DNA of 64,000 bases from Coprobacter tertius (GTDB lineage Bacteria; Bacteroidota; Bacteroidia; Bacteroidales; Coprobacteraceae). The stretch is from positions 62,001 to 126,000 of the forward strand of contig NZ_JANDHW010000001.1 in the NCBI RefSeq assembly GCF_024330105.1, given 5' to 3'. The notes under the pieces were generated by a model. The model worked only from the letters and a program-made list of their open reading frames with translations. It did no database searches and had not been told where the DNA came from. Numbering within the stretch: position 1 is the stretch's first letter; every line of letters starts with the position of its first letter. A program made the position numbers and the translations under genes. This document shows, piece after piece, positions 16,564 through 25,423 of the stretch.

Positions 16564-19473
16564 TTATATTTTTATTTTTATTTCCGCACCGAAATACAAA
16601 TCGGTATACATTTGTCGGTATCCGTCTCGTGTTTTATACTTCACGAGCTTCGAACTTTTCAGGAAGTTATTGGCTGTAAAAGACAACTCAAGTAATTTTC
16701 CGAATTCTTTCGTAAGACGAAAGTTAAACATAACGTATGGAGAAAATTTTTCTTTATCGTAATACTTCAGATTACTGTATCCCGATATCATTTGTTTTCC
16801 AACCGAAGATGAAGCCAATTGATCATTCCAGGGGATAAAATCATTTTTTCTATCGGTATAACCCAGCGGATTTACCTGCAAACGTTCTTCCATTTTTCCA
16901 CCGTTATCTACGACAGCATGATAAAATAGGTCGTTTCCGTCTTTATCTTTATAAATATTTTGAACACTCTCGCTCCACACAACCTGAGCTGTTGTCGTAA
17001 AAATCATTTTCAATCGGGGAATATGAGTAATAAATCTGAAGTTGGTATTAATTCGCTGATTTATACTACCGCTTCCGGCAGGCATCAATACAGCATATTG
17101 CTGGCGGACATTATTTATACTCGTCTCCATAATAGAATAGCTGTTCTCCATATTCTGTCGTTTAATATAAAACCAGGCCCCATCTACAATCAGGCTGGTA
17201 CGTATATAAGGAATCTGACCGAAATCGAAACTATATTCTATACCTCGTTTTATCGTACGTATGCTGTTCGAAGGACGAGCATAAGAAAACATTGTCGTAT
17301 CTACTACCGAAGGTGCTATTTGTGTATGCCCCGAAGCATCGATGTAACTCAATACACCATCATTATAAACAGGTAAAGTACCACCTTGAGGAATCGTATA
17401 TTTATTAAACAACATATTATAGGGCAAAGACCTGAAAGAAAATTCGTTATCATGCTTTTCATAAAAGAAGGTAACATTTCCCTTAACACGACCGATCATT
17501 CCGGCAAGGCCTCCTTCCACTTTTTGAGACCGAGCTGGTTTCAAATCAGGGTTTGCTGTATTTTTGATAACCTTTGTAGATATAATCGCCATCGACTGAG
17601 AAGGATCATTCGGATTATAACGGTTAAGTCCCACTTCATCGAAATATGCACTGTTTGGATACAGATACATTAAAGTAGGTGCTTTAGAGGAAATACCATA
17701 TCCTCCTACAATACTCAAATCTTTAAATAACCGGTTATTAGATTGGTTGAGCAACTGATAACTCACATTTACCCGAGGCTCTACAATCCAGATATTGTTC
17801 TGTAATGACAACGGATCGAGAAACAAGTTCGAAAAACGTACTCCACCCTGCACAGTCAGCATTGTTTTACCCAGTTTAGCCTCGGTTCTGTCTTCTATAA
17901 AATACGAAAGAGTTTTCATAGAAGGTACGTCTTTATATGCCCTGGGACGAATAGAATTTCCCGAACCGGCAGATATAGGATAACCGGGTAGATAAGACAT
18001 TCCGTTTCCATTATTATCTGTCAAATTGAAATCCACTCCGACTTTTATATTTGTATAATTATCGCTGGAGAACTGAAATAATTTGTTTCCTTTTAGTTGT
18101 GCATATATTTCGAGAGGCTTTCCATCGATTGTATATTCTGTCGTATAATTTCCTTGAAGAAAATTTCCTACATATTCTTTATCAACGTAGGAATCACCGA
18201 AAGGCATCATTGCCGTACCTAAAGTTACCTGCAGCCGCGAAAAATCCTTTAAATGGCTGTACTGAGCCATCGCGCTGTACGAAAGATTAGATATCCATGG
18301 TAAATTCAAACGCCAGTTACCCTCTATATTGAGTCGGAAACTGGTATTTTCATTTTTCAGACTTTCATCTTCGTACATCTGAGGATCTTTCTTTACACTG
18401 TTGATATTACGGTAATACATCGCTCTTACATTAAATGTAAGGGGTTTCGTATTTTCCATAAATGTCTTCGAATATCCCAGATTTGCCGTTATACGATCGT
18501 AACCCTGATAGTGTTTACGAATATCGGCATACGATTGCGAATAATCGGCAGCAATATTCATCGCTCCTCCTTTACCCGGTAAAAGAAATCCTTTTCCGGC
18601 ATATACCATTTTCGAAAAAGGGTCGACCTTTACTTTCGCTTCCCAGGGAGTTACCCCCGATTTAGTCTTTATTACCAAAACTCCCGAAGTAAGATTTCCA
18701 TATTCTGCTGAAGGTATTCCACGGATTACTTCTATCGATTCGATATTATCCGGCGACAGCGTACGCAAATCGATACCGCGACCACCTGTTGTTTGATCGG
18801 ACATCCCATTCATTCGTTGACCCGATTTAGAACCCGAAACAGCTGTAGACATCGATTGCATGTTACCGTCGTTAGACATCGGCGCGCCATCGACCATAAC
18901 CGCTACACCCAACGAATTATTATCGTTGGCCGAAATTTCACGTACACTTGCTTGCCCCAAATTACTTAAATTGGGATTTTTAGTCAGATTCCCGGGTAAA
19001 AGCTGCAGCATATCTTCAATGCTTTTGGGCTGTAAATGCTGGATAGCCGTCTGATCTATTTTCGAAGCAGAACCCATCTTCTGTTCTTGAGCTGTTACCA
19101 CGACTTCATTAAGACCCAAACTGAGCGGGTCCATCTTTATCACAAGATTATTTATATTTTTACGTACGATAAGTGTATCTACGTATTTCTGATATCCGAG
19201 GTACGAAACTTCATATACATATTTACCTGCTTTTATCGCGGGAATAACGAATTTTCCTTTTTCATTGGCAGTCGCCCACATATTATTTCCTTTTATTATA
19301 AGGGTTGCCATGTCGAGCGGTTGGTTATCGGCTTTACTCAATATATGACCTTCCACCTTATACGTATCCGAAGTCGTATTTCGTTGTGCCTGCACAGAAA
19401 ATGTCAATAATATAACCGACATTAGCACCAAAAAATATCGAAAGTATTTCATCAGCAACTTATTCATCACCAT
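16564..19473 (-). CDS. TonB-dependent outer-membrane receptor
   Basis: A 969-residue receptor. In order: signal peptide to about residue 30 (SVQAQ), a carboxypeptidase-regulatory-like domain (about 36-115, YKVEGHILSKADNQPLDMA), the plug domain (LNEVVVTAQEQKMGS about 121; IESIEVIRGIPSAEYGNLTSG about 245-265), and a barrel to the C-terminus. It lacks the SusC-type STN domain and the SusD partner; instead a DUF4876-like lipoprotein follows. This arrangement and the downstream proteases and HmuY-like gene suggest uptake of a protein-derived nutrient such as haem, metal or peptides, but the substrate cannot be read from sequence. It is the first gene of the locus. Confidence 0.93.
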   Translation of the reverse strand: MVMNKLLMKYFRYFLVLMSVILLTFSVQAQRNTTSDTYKVEGHILSKADNQPLDMATLIIKGNNMWATANEKGKFVIPAIKAGKYVYEVSYLGYQKYVDTLIVRKNINNLVIKMDPLSLGLNEVVVTAQEQKMGSASKIDQTAIQHLQPKSIEDMLQLLPGNLTKNPNLSNLGQASVREISANDNNSLGVAVMVDGAPMSNDGNMQSMSTAVSGSKSGQRMNGMSDQTTGGRGIDLRTLSPDNIESIEVIRGIPSAEYGNLTSGVLVIKTKSGVTPWEAKVKVDPFSKMVYAGKGFLLPGKGGAMNIAADYSQSYADIRKHYQGYDRITANLGYSKTFMENTKPLTFNVRAMYYRNINSVKKDPQMYEDESLKNENTSFRLNIEGNWRLNLPWISNLSYSAMAQYSHLKDFSRLQVTLGTAMMPFGDSYVDKEYVGNFLQGNYTTEYTIDGKPLEIYAQLKGNKLFQFSSDNYTNIKVGVDFNLTDNNGNGMSYLPGYPISAGSGNSIRPRAYKDVPSMKTLSYFIEDRTEAKLGKTMLTVQGGVRFSNLFLDPLSLQNNIWIVEPRVNVSYQLLNQSNNRLFKDLSIVGGYGISSKAPTLMYLYPNSAYFDEVGLNRYNPNDPSQSMAIISTKVIKNTANPDLKPARSQKVEGGLAGMIGRVKGNVTFFYEKHDNEFSFRSLPYNMLFNKYTIPQGGTLPVYNDGVLSYIDASGHTQIAPSVVDTTMFSYARPSNSIRTIKRGIEYSFDFGQIPYIRTSLIVDGAWFYIKRQNMENSYSIMETSINNVRQQYAVLMPAGSGSINQRINTNFRFITHIPRLKMIFTTTAQVVWSESVQNIYKDKDGNDLFYHAVVDNGGKMEERLQVNPLGYTDRKNDFIPWNDQLASSSVGKQMISGYSNLKYYDKEKFSPYVMFNFRLTKEFGKLLELSFTANNFLKSSKLVKYKTRDGYRQMYTDLYFGAEIKIKI

Positions 19474-19579
19474 TATATATAAAATATATTAAGTAAATAT
19501 TCCAATGCTTTCTCGTTTTTACAAAAAATTCAATTACCTGATTATTAACACCACATCAAACAGCATCGAAATGTGGGCT

Positions 19580-19610
19580 CAAAGATATTCCGGTTATCCT
19601 CATTCTACAA
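19580..19610 (-). promoter_or_regulatory. Bacteroidetes-type promoter of the receptor/protease locus
   Basis: Read on the minus strand: TTG (19610-19608), 20 bases, TATCTTTG (19587-19580). The predicted start near 19573 leaves a 5' leader of about 100 bases before the ATG at 19473. No Fur-like box was convincing. Confidence 0.65.
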
Positions 19611-19802
19611 TCACCATAAATAGGTATTTTTTTATAGAAATTTTTTTACAACATTTTAATGTCAACAAAATAAAGAATAAAAAACCAAAAAGAGAAATAA
19701 TATTAAAAATAAATTACTTTTTGACCTCTAATTATCGATTTTAGAAACGATTTTACATCTAAACGTCGATCTTTCTATTTTATTTTATCCCAAGTTAAAA
19801 AG

Positions 19803-19852
19803 AATAAAGAACGGGCGGAATATAAAATTTTATATTCCGCCCGTTCTTTATT
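19803..19852 (-). terminator. terminator of the GIN-domain gene, perfect 50-base palindrome
   Basis: Two exact 25-base arms with GC-rich middle (GAACGGGCGG) and A/T ends, 30 bases beyond the stop at 19883. Confidence 0.85.
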
Positions 19853-19882
19853 AAAATACACAAAAGTCGGTAATTTACAATT

Positions 19883-20632
19883 TTATTTGATTTCTACATC
19901 TTCGGGCAAAGGTTTTACTTTTCCAGCTCCAATCGTATTTTTCTTTATTTCGGGGTTTCCTTTATAATATACCGTTCCCGCACCTGTAATCAATGAGTTC
20001 AATTTTTGTTCGGCATAACATCCGATAGTAGCATTACCGGTAATCCTGCATTTAACATCACGGGCAACCAATTCGTGTGCTTTTATTTCGCCCGTACCGG
20101 TTATAATCAATTCTGCCGTACGGCAAGTACCTTTAAGAAAAATATCTCCGTTTCCTGCCATTATTTTAGCTTTTACCACACCGAAATCGATATCGTTAGC
20201 TCGTATTTGGCCATTTCCCATCAGTAATAATTCTATTTCGGAACCGTTAATTTCACCAGCAGTTTCAAAAACAGCACCGGCATCATTTTCAACTTTTCTC
20301 AAATCGGTTGAATAAATATCGACGACAACGACACCGAAATCTTTTTTTGAAGTATTAGCAAACTTAATATTCAATACTCCGCTTTTCGACTCGGGAGCCA
20401 TGGCATCTAAAATATTTTCTTCTCCGTATAATTTTATCAAACCGGCCGAATCGGTACTGTGATGATAAATCACATTGAATGCTCCATTTATTTTTACAGT
20501 GTTAAAATCATCTACCTTCAAAACTTTATTCACATAACGATCGTTACCTTCTACTTTTTGGGAAAATACGTTTAAAGATAACAATAGCATCGACACGCAC
20601 AATAACAATCTATTTATCATTTTCATATTCAT
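19883..20632 (-). CDS. secreted GIN-domain (DUF2807) protein
   Basis: A 249-residue protein with signal peptide (MKMINRLLLCVSMLLLSLNVFSQ). The rest is a repetitive beta-strand pattern typical of the putative auto-transporter adhesin head GIN domain (DUF2807): FNTVKINGAFNVIYHHST near residue 43, then turns such as GNGQIRANDIDFG, GNGDIFLKGT, GTGEIKAHEL and GAGTVYYKG at about 20-residue steps, suggesting a right-handed beta-helix. Function in Bacteroidetes is unknown; envelope location is inferred from the signal. It is followed by its own terminator. The ATG at 20632 follows the DusB-like stop (20664) closely, so the two may be co-transcribed. A downstream Met (residue 3) is an equally good start. 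Confidence 0.85.
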   Translation of the reverse strand: MNMKMINRLLLCVSMLLLSLNVFSQKVEGNDRYVNKVLKVDDFNTVKINGAFNVIYHHSTDSAGLIKLYGEENILDAMAPESKSGVLNIKFANTSKKDFGVVVVDIYSTDLRKVENDAGAVFETAGEINGSEIELLLMGNGQIRANDIDFGVVKAKIMAGNGDIFLKGTCRTAELIITGTGEIKAHELVARDVKCRITGNATIGCYAEQKLNSLITGAGTVYYKGNPEIKKNTIGAGKVKPLPEDVEIK

Positions 20633-20663
20633 TTTTTTTAATTTTTTCTTTCATTGAGAGTAT

Positions 20664-21653
20664 TTATTTCGATGTTGTCAACAACATTTCCTCCACCTTA
20701 TCGAGTATGGCACTCAGAGTAATAAGATCTCCCGCCTGCAGCATCGCAATGCGGATTTCCCTAAAATTCGGAATTCCTTTAAACAAAGGAGTTGCTGCAA
20801 GATGACGGCGTATATGTAAAATACCTCGTCTTTCATCGATCCGCTCTACACTTTCTCTTAATTGACGCCGCAAAACTGCCATTTTTTCTACTACTGAAAG
20901 TTTACTTTTTTCTCCTTTGGCAAGATATTCTTTTATCTCTTTAAAAATCCACGGACAACCGATAGAAGCTCTGCCGACCATTATGGCATCTACTCCGTAA
21001 CGAGAAAAACGTTCCCAGGCAATCTCCGGACTTGTTACATCCCCATTTCCGATAATCGGTATTTTCATTCTGGGATTTTTTTTTACTTTTCCGATCAATG
21101 TCCAATCAGCCTCTCCCGTATACATCTGACTGCGTGTACGACCATGTATAGCAAGTGCTGCTATTCCACAATCCTGTAATTGTTCGGCAAGTTCAACAAT
21201 AACTCTCGAATCGTAATCCCATCCTAAACGGGTCTTTACCGTAACCGGTATATTTACAGACTTTACAACAGCGCGAGTTATCTCGAGCATCTTGGGAATA
21301 TCACGTAACATTCCGGCACCAGCTCCTTTCCCCGCTACTTTTTTCACCGGACATCCGAAATTTATATCCAATATGTCAGGATGCGCTTCAGCACAAATGC
21401 GAGCCGCCTCAACCATCGGTTCCACCTCACGACCGTATATTTGTATGGCAACAGGTCGTTCCGCCTCACAAATTTCCAATTTACGGCGAGTTTTGTCAAC
21501 ACTGCGCACGAGTGCATCGCTCGAAACAAATTCGGTATAAACCATATCGGCTCCGAATTCTTTACACATCAATCTGAACGAAGAATCAGTCACATCCTCC
21601 ATCGGCGCCAAAAATACCGGATATTCTCCAAATTCGACAGAACCAATTTTCAT
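20664..21653 (-). CDS. dusB: tRNA-dihydrouridine synthase, DusB type
   Basis: FMN-dependent reductase of uridines in tRNA. The 329-residue protein has the normal length for DusB. Landmarks: APMEDVTDSSFR (about residues 16-27), INFGCPVKKVAGKGAGAGM (about 97-115) with the catalytic Cys in GCP, VKTRLGW (about 140), HGRTRSQMYTGEADW (about 170-184), PIIGNGDV and DAIMVGRASIGCPWIF. Assignment to DusB instead of DusA/C rests on the overall pattern and is likely but not certain. A minus-strand -7-like element (CAAACGTA on the plus strand, 21674-21681) lies just upstream, overlapping an inverted repeat. Confidence 0.92.
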   Translation of the reverse strand: MKIGSVEFGEYPVFLAPMEDVTDSSFRLMCKEFGADMVYTEFVSSDALVRSVDKTRRKLEICEAERPVAIQIYGREVEPMVEAARICAEAHPDILDINFGCPVKKVAGKGAGAGMLRDIPKMLEITRAVVKSVNIPVTVKTRLGWDYDSRVIVELAEQLQDCGIAALAIHGRTRSQMYTGEADWTLIGKVKKNPRMKIPIIGNGDVTSPEIAWERFSRYGVDAIMVGRASIGCPWIFKEIKEYLAKGEKSKLSVVEKMAVLRRQLRESVERIDERRGILHIRRHLAATPLFKGIPNFREIRIAMLQAGDLITLSAILDKVEEMLLTTSK

Positions 21654-21663
21654 TTTCGATCAT

Positions 21664-21696
21664 GTTTGTTATACAAACGTACAAAATTTTTTGTAC
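21664..21696. promoter_or_regulatory. pair of inverted repeats in the dusB/leuS divergent region
   Basis: GTTTGT-TAT-ACAAAC at 21664-21678 and GTACAAAA-TT-TTTTGTAC at 21679-21696, overlapping a minus-strand TAnnTTTG element at 21674-21681. They could be operator sites for dusB, but no matching -33 element was found and no regulator can be named. Confidence 0.3.
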
Positions 21697-21815
21697 ACCC
21701 CGAAAAGATGTCATTCGACACTCCGCTTTTTTACACATTTTTGAAAATAAAATCTCTTCTCCTTACATTTTAAAGCTAAACTCCTTTTACAAAATCAACA
21801 AGTCTTTTTTTTTAT

Positions 21816-21823
21816 TACTTTTG
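21816..21823 (+). promoter_or_regulatory. probable -7 element of the leuS promoter
   Basis: TACTTTTG fits TAnnTTTG and lies 88 bases before the leuS ATG. A TTTG element at the right distance was not seen, so the call is moderate. Confidence 0.45.
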
Positions 21824-21910
21824 CAGGGAAATAACAAAACCCGAATACCGGGTGCAAGAAAATCTCCGTTAAATCAGCTTTAAAATACCGAAACAAACTA
21901 CGTTACGACT

Positions 21911-24679
21911 ATGGAATATAATTTTAGGGAAATAGAAAAAAAGTGGCAGGAATTTTGGAAACAGAACCGGACTTATCAAGTATCGGAAAACAAAGAAAAG
22001 CCTAAATTTTATGTGTTAGACATGTTTCCATACCCATCGGGAGCCGGCTTACACGTAGGCCATCCGCTGGGATATATCGCATCCGATATCTATTCCCGTT
22101 TTAAACGGCTCAACGGTTTCAACGTATTGCACCCCATGGGTTACGACGCATACGGTCTCCCGGCCGAACAATATGCCATACAAACCGGACAGCATCCGGC
22201 CGTAACTACACAAAATAATATCGACCGGTATCGCGATCAACTCGACAAAATCGGATTCTGTTACGATTGGAACCGGGAAATACGTACTTGTGATCCCGAA
22301 TATTACAAATGGACACAGTGGGCATTTATTCAAATGTTCAATCATTATTACGACAACATTAAACAAAAAGCCGTACCGGTTACCGAACTAATCGCTGCTT
22401 TCGAAAAAAAAGGAACCGAAGGTTTACAGGCTGCATGCAGTGAAGAACTTTCTTTTACTGCCGAAGACTGGAAAAATATGAGCGATAAAGAAAAACAAAA
22501 AACTTTATTGAATTACCGCATCGCTTATTTGGGAGATACGATGGTTAACTGGTGCCCTCAATTAGGTACGGTTTTGGCCAACGACGAAGTAAGTGAGGGG
22601 GTATCGGTGCGCGGGGGATATCCTGTAGAACAAAAAATTATGCGTCAGTGGTGTCTGAGAGTTTCAGCATACGCACAAAGGTTGCTCGACGGATTAAACA
22701 CTATCGACTGGACCGATTCTTTGAAAGAAACTCAGAAAAATTGGATCGGTCGTTCAGAAGGAGCGGAAATGCAATTCAAAGTAAAAGATTCAGACATCGA
22801 ATTCATCATATTTACTACACGAGCCGATACGGTTTTCGGGGTCACTTTTATGGTATTGGCTCCCGAAAGCGACTATGTAAAACAGGTTACTACTCCCGAC
22901 CAGAAAAATGCCGTAGAAGAATATATACAAAGCATAAAACACAAAACCGAAAGAGAACGGTTGATGGATAAAAGCGTTACCGGTGTATTTTCGGGAGCCT
23001 ATGCTATAAATCCGCTAAATAACAAAGAAATACCTATTTATATAAGTGATTACGTATTGGCCGGTTACGGTACAGGTGCCATAATGGCTGTACCGGCTCA
23101 TGACAGTCGTGATTATGCTTTTGCTAAAAAATTCGATTTACCCATCGTACCGCTTATCGAGGGTTGCGATGTATCGGAAGAAAGCTTCGATGCCAAAGAA
23201 GGAAAAATGATAAATTCCTGTGGAAACGGTCTCGATTTGAACGGACTCGAAGTGAAAGAAGCAATTGCACGTACAAAGGATTTTATTCGTGAAAAAGGCA
23301 TCGGACGGGTAAAAGTAAATTATCGTCTTCGCGATGCTATTTTTAGCCGGCAACGCTATTGGGGCGAACCTTTCCCGGTATATTATAAAGACGATATGCC
23401 CTATATGCTCGATGAAAGTAAGTTACCTTTATTATTACCCGAAATAGATAAATTTCTCCCTACCGAAAAAGGAGAACCACCTTTGGGAAGAGCCAAAAAT
23501 TGGGTAACTGAAGATCATTTTCCGCTCGAGCTTTGTACGATGCCCGGATTTGCCGGTTCTTCGGCATATTATCTACGTTATATGGATCCCCATAATGACA
23601 ATGCTTTAGTATCGAAAGAAGCAAACGAATACTGGCGTAATGTAGATTTGTATATCGGAGGAACTGAACACGCGACCGGACACCTTATTTACAGTCGTTT
23701 CTGGAATAAATTCTTGTATGATCTGGGAATCGTTTGTGAAGACGAACCCTTCAAAAAACTGGTTAATCAGGGAATGATACAAGGACGATCCAACTTCGTA
23801 TACCGAATAAAAGATACGAATACTTTCGTCTCATATAATCTTAAAAATAATTACGAGACGACTCCTATTCATGTCGACGTAAACATTGTAAATAACGATA
23901 TTCTCGATATCGAGGCCTTTAAAAAATGGCGCCCCGAATTCTCTACCGCAGAATTTATTCTCGAAGACGGTAAATACATCTGCGGATGGGCCGTTGAAAA
24001 AATGTCAAAATCGATGTTCAACGTAGTTAATCCAGATGACATAGTAGAGCGATACGGAGCCGATACACTCCGGTTATACGAGATGTTCCTCGGTCCGCTG
24101 GAACAAAGTAAACCCTGGGATACCAACGGTATAGACGGTGTACACCGTTTTCTGAAAAAATTATGGAATCTTTTCTTCGAAGGTGAAAATCTTTCGGTTA
24201 CCGATGAAAAACCTACAGCCGAAGAACTGAAGTCATTACATAAGCTCATCAAAAAAGTAAGTTGGGATGTAGAGAATTTCTCATTTAATACTTCGATTAG
24301 TGCATTTATGATTTGTGTTAACGAACTTTCGGCCTTAAAAAGCCATAATCGTGAAATACTAAGCAACATAATAATACTGTTGGCTCCTTTCGCACCCCAT
24401 ATCAGTGAAGAATTATGGTACCGAATAGGCAACAATACAACTGTATGCGATGCTCCGTGGCCTGCTTTCAATGAAGAATACCTGAAAGAAGATAAAATAA
24501 ACTATACGATATCTTTTAACGGTAAAGCGAGATTCAACATCGAATTTGCTGCCGATGCATCGAAAGAAGAAATAGAAAATACAGTACTTTCACACCCTAC
24601 ATCAGCTCGATGGACCGAAGGAAAAACTCCTAAAAAAATTATAATCGTTCCGGGCAAAATTGTAAATATCGTACTATAA
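21911..24679 (+). CDS. leuS: leucine--tRNA ligase
   Basis: Class Ia aminoacyl-tRNA synthetase charging tRNA-Leu. The 922 residues give the expected size. The HIGH-type motif is HVGHPLGY (about residues 47-54, after [10 protein letters not shown]), the CP1 editing domain spans about 225-420 (including [20 protein letters not shown] and the [19 protein letters not shown] region that holds the editing aspartate), and the KMSKS motif is intact in [16 protein letters not shown] (about 696). The anticodon-binding region and C-terminal domain complete the protein. It begins the plus-strand run leuS-rdgB-porZ-DUF4251 and is followed by its own terminator. Confidence 0.98.
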   Translation: MEYNFREIEKKWQEFWKQNRTYQVSENKEKPKFYVLDMFPYPSGAGLHVGHPLGYIASDIYSRFKRLNGFNVLHPMGYDAYGLPAEQYAIQTGQHPAVTTQNNIDRYRDQLDKIGFCYDWNREIRTCDPEYYKWTQWAFIQMFNHYYDNIKQKAVPVTELIAAFEKKGTEGLQAACSEELSFTAEDWKNMSDKEKQKTLLNYRIAYLGDTMVNWCPQLGTVLANDEVSEGVSVRGGYPVEQKIMRQWCLRVSAYAQRLLDGLNTIDWTDSLKETQKNWIGRSEGAEMQFKVKDSDIEFIIFTTRADTVFGVTFMVLAPESDYVKQVTTPDQKNAVEEYIQSIKHKTERERLMDKSVTGVFSGAYAINPLNNKEIPIYISDYVLAGYGTGAIMAVPAHDSRDYAFAKKFDLPIVPLIEGCDVSEESFDAKEGKMINSCGNGLDLNGLEVKEAIARTKDFIREKGIGRVKVNYRLRDAIFSRQRYWGEPFPVYYKDDMPYMLDESKLPLLLPEIDKFLPTEKGEPPLGRAKNWVTEDHFPLELCTMPGFAGSSAYYLRYMDPHNDNALVSKEANEYWRNVDLYIGGTEHATGHLIYSRFWNKFLYDLGIVCEDEPFKKLVNQGMIQGRSNFVYRIKDTNTFVSYNLKNNYETTPIHVDVNIVNNDILDIEAFKKWRPEFSTAEFILEDGKYICGWAVEKMSKSMFNVVNPDDIVERYGADTLRLYEMFLGPLEQSKPWDTNGIDGVHRFLKKLWNLFFEGENLSVTDEKPTAEELKSLHKLIKKVSWDVENFSFNTSISAFMICVNELSALKSHNREILSNIIILLAPFAPHISEELWYRIGNNTTVCDAPWPAFNEEYLKEDKINYTISFNGKARFNIEFAADASKEEIENTVLSHPTSARWTEGKTPKKIIIVPGKIVNIVL

Positions 24680-24699
24680 TCATCATAATTGCATATATA

Positions 24700-24731
24700 A
24701 AAAAGCCGGATCTATGTATCCGGTTTTTTTA
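24700..24731 (+). terminator. leuS terminator
   Basis: CCGGAT (24706-24711), a 6-base loop, ATCCGG (24718-24723), then seven T. It begins about 20 bases after the leuS stop. Confidence 0.85.
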
Positions 24732-24831
24732 TATCCTTACTGTCTATATTATTTATTATATATAAATACATAATAATAGAACCTCTTTTATCGTTTTTAA
24801 TTTAGCGGTAATAGGATTAATAACAAACATC

Positions 24832-25413
24832 ATGAAAAAAAAATTAGTATTTGCAACTAACAACATACATAAATTAAAAGAAATTTCTGCCATTATAGGA
24901 GACAAAATTGATATACTTACTCTGAAAGATATCGGTTGCTTCGAAGACATTCCCGAAACGGCTGATACCATTGAAGGAAACGCTCTCATCAAAGCTCTAT
25001 ATATAAAAAATAAATACGGATACGATTGTTTTGCCGACGATACCGGGTTGGAAATAAAAAGCCTCGATAACCGGCCCGGAGTTTATTCGGCTCGCTATGC
25101 CGGAGAAGAACATGATGCCGAAAAAAATATGTGTAAAGTTCTCTCGGAACTTCAAGGAATTACCGATCGGTCGGCACGTTTTAAAACCTGTTTTGCTCTT
25201 ATTTACGAAAATGAAACACATACTTTCGAAGGTATTGTTAATGGTCGTATTACAGAAAATAAAAGAGGGGAATCGGGTTTCGGATACGATCCTATATTTC
25301 TTCCCGAAGGATACGACAAGACTTTTGCCGAAATGGGTGATGAAATAAAAAACAAAATAAGTCACAGGGCTATTGCCTCACAAAAACTCATAAATTTCTT
25401 AATTAAAAGATAA
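24832..25413 (+). CDS. non-canonical purine NTP pyrophosphatase, RdgB/HAM1 family
   Basis: House-cleaning enzyme that hydrolyses dITP, XTP and ITP to the monophosphates, protecting DNA and RNA. The 193-residue length is normal. Landmarks: [12 protein letters not shown] (residues 5-16), [16 protein letters not shown] (about 50), [27 protein letters not shown] (about 66-92) with the metal-binding acids, [21 protein letters not shown] (about 151-171) and SHRAIA near the end. It begins about 150 bases after leuS and ends 11 bases before porZ. Confidence 0.95.
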   Translation: MKKKLVFATNNIHKLKEISAIIGDKIDILTLKDIGCFEDIPETADTIEGNALIKALYIKNKYGYDCFADDTGLEIKSLDNRPGVYSARYAGEEHDAEKNMCKVLSELQGITDRSARFKTCFALIYENETHTFEGIVNGRITENKRGESGFGYDPIFLPEGYDKTFAEMGDEIKNKISHRAIASQKLINFLIKR

Positions 25414-25423
25414 CCGAATATAC

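Larger units (their letters stand above)
19474..19882. other. intergenic region between the receptor gene and the GIN-domain gene
   Basis: 409 bases of AT-rich DNA. It holds the promoter at 19580-19610 and the terminator of the GIN-domain gene at 19803-19852. A plus-strand open frame at 19505-19744 has no family look and overlaps the promoter, so it is not called. Confidence 0.7.

Noticed and set aside
19474-19610. Fur-type iron box upstream of the TonB receptor
   Set aside because: No good 19-base inverted repeat was seen in the leader; iron control remains possible through other regulators.
19505-19744. Plus-strand open frame in the gap upstream of the receptor gene
   Set aside because: It is Asn/Lys/Ile/Phe-rich as expected from AT-rich DNA and overlaps the minus-strand promoter at 19580-19610.
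23869-24471. Long minus-strand open frame (200 codons) inside leuS
   Set aside because: It lies wholly within leuS, which is a firm gene on the plus strand. The antisense translation has no family motifs; such frames arise from codon bias.
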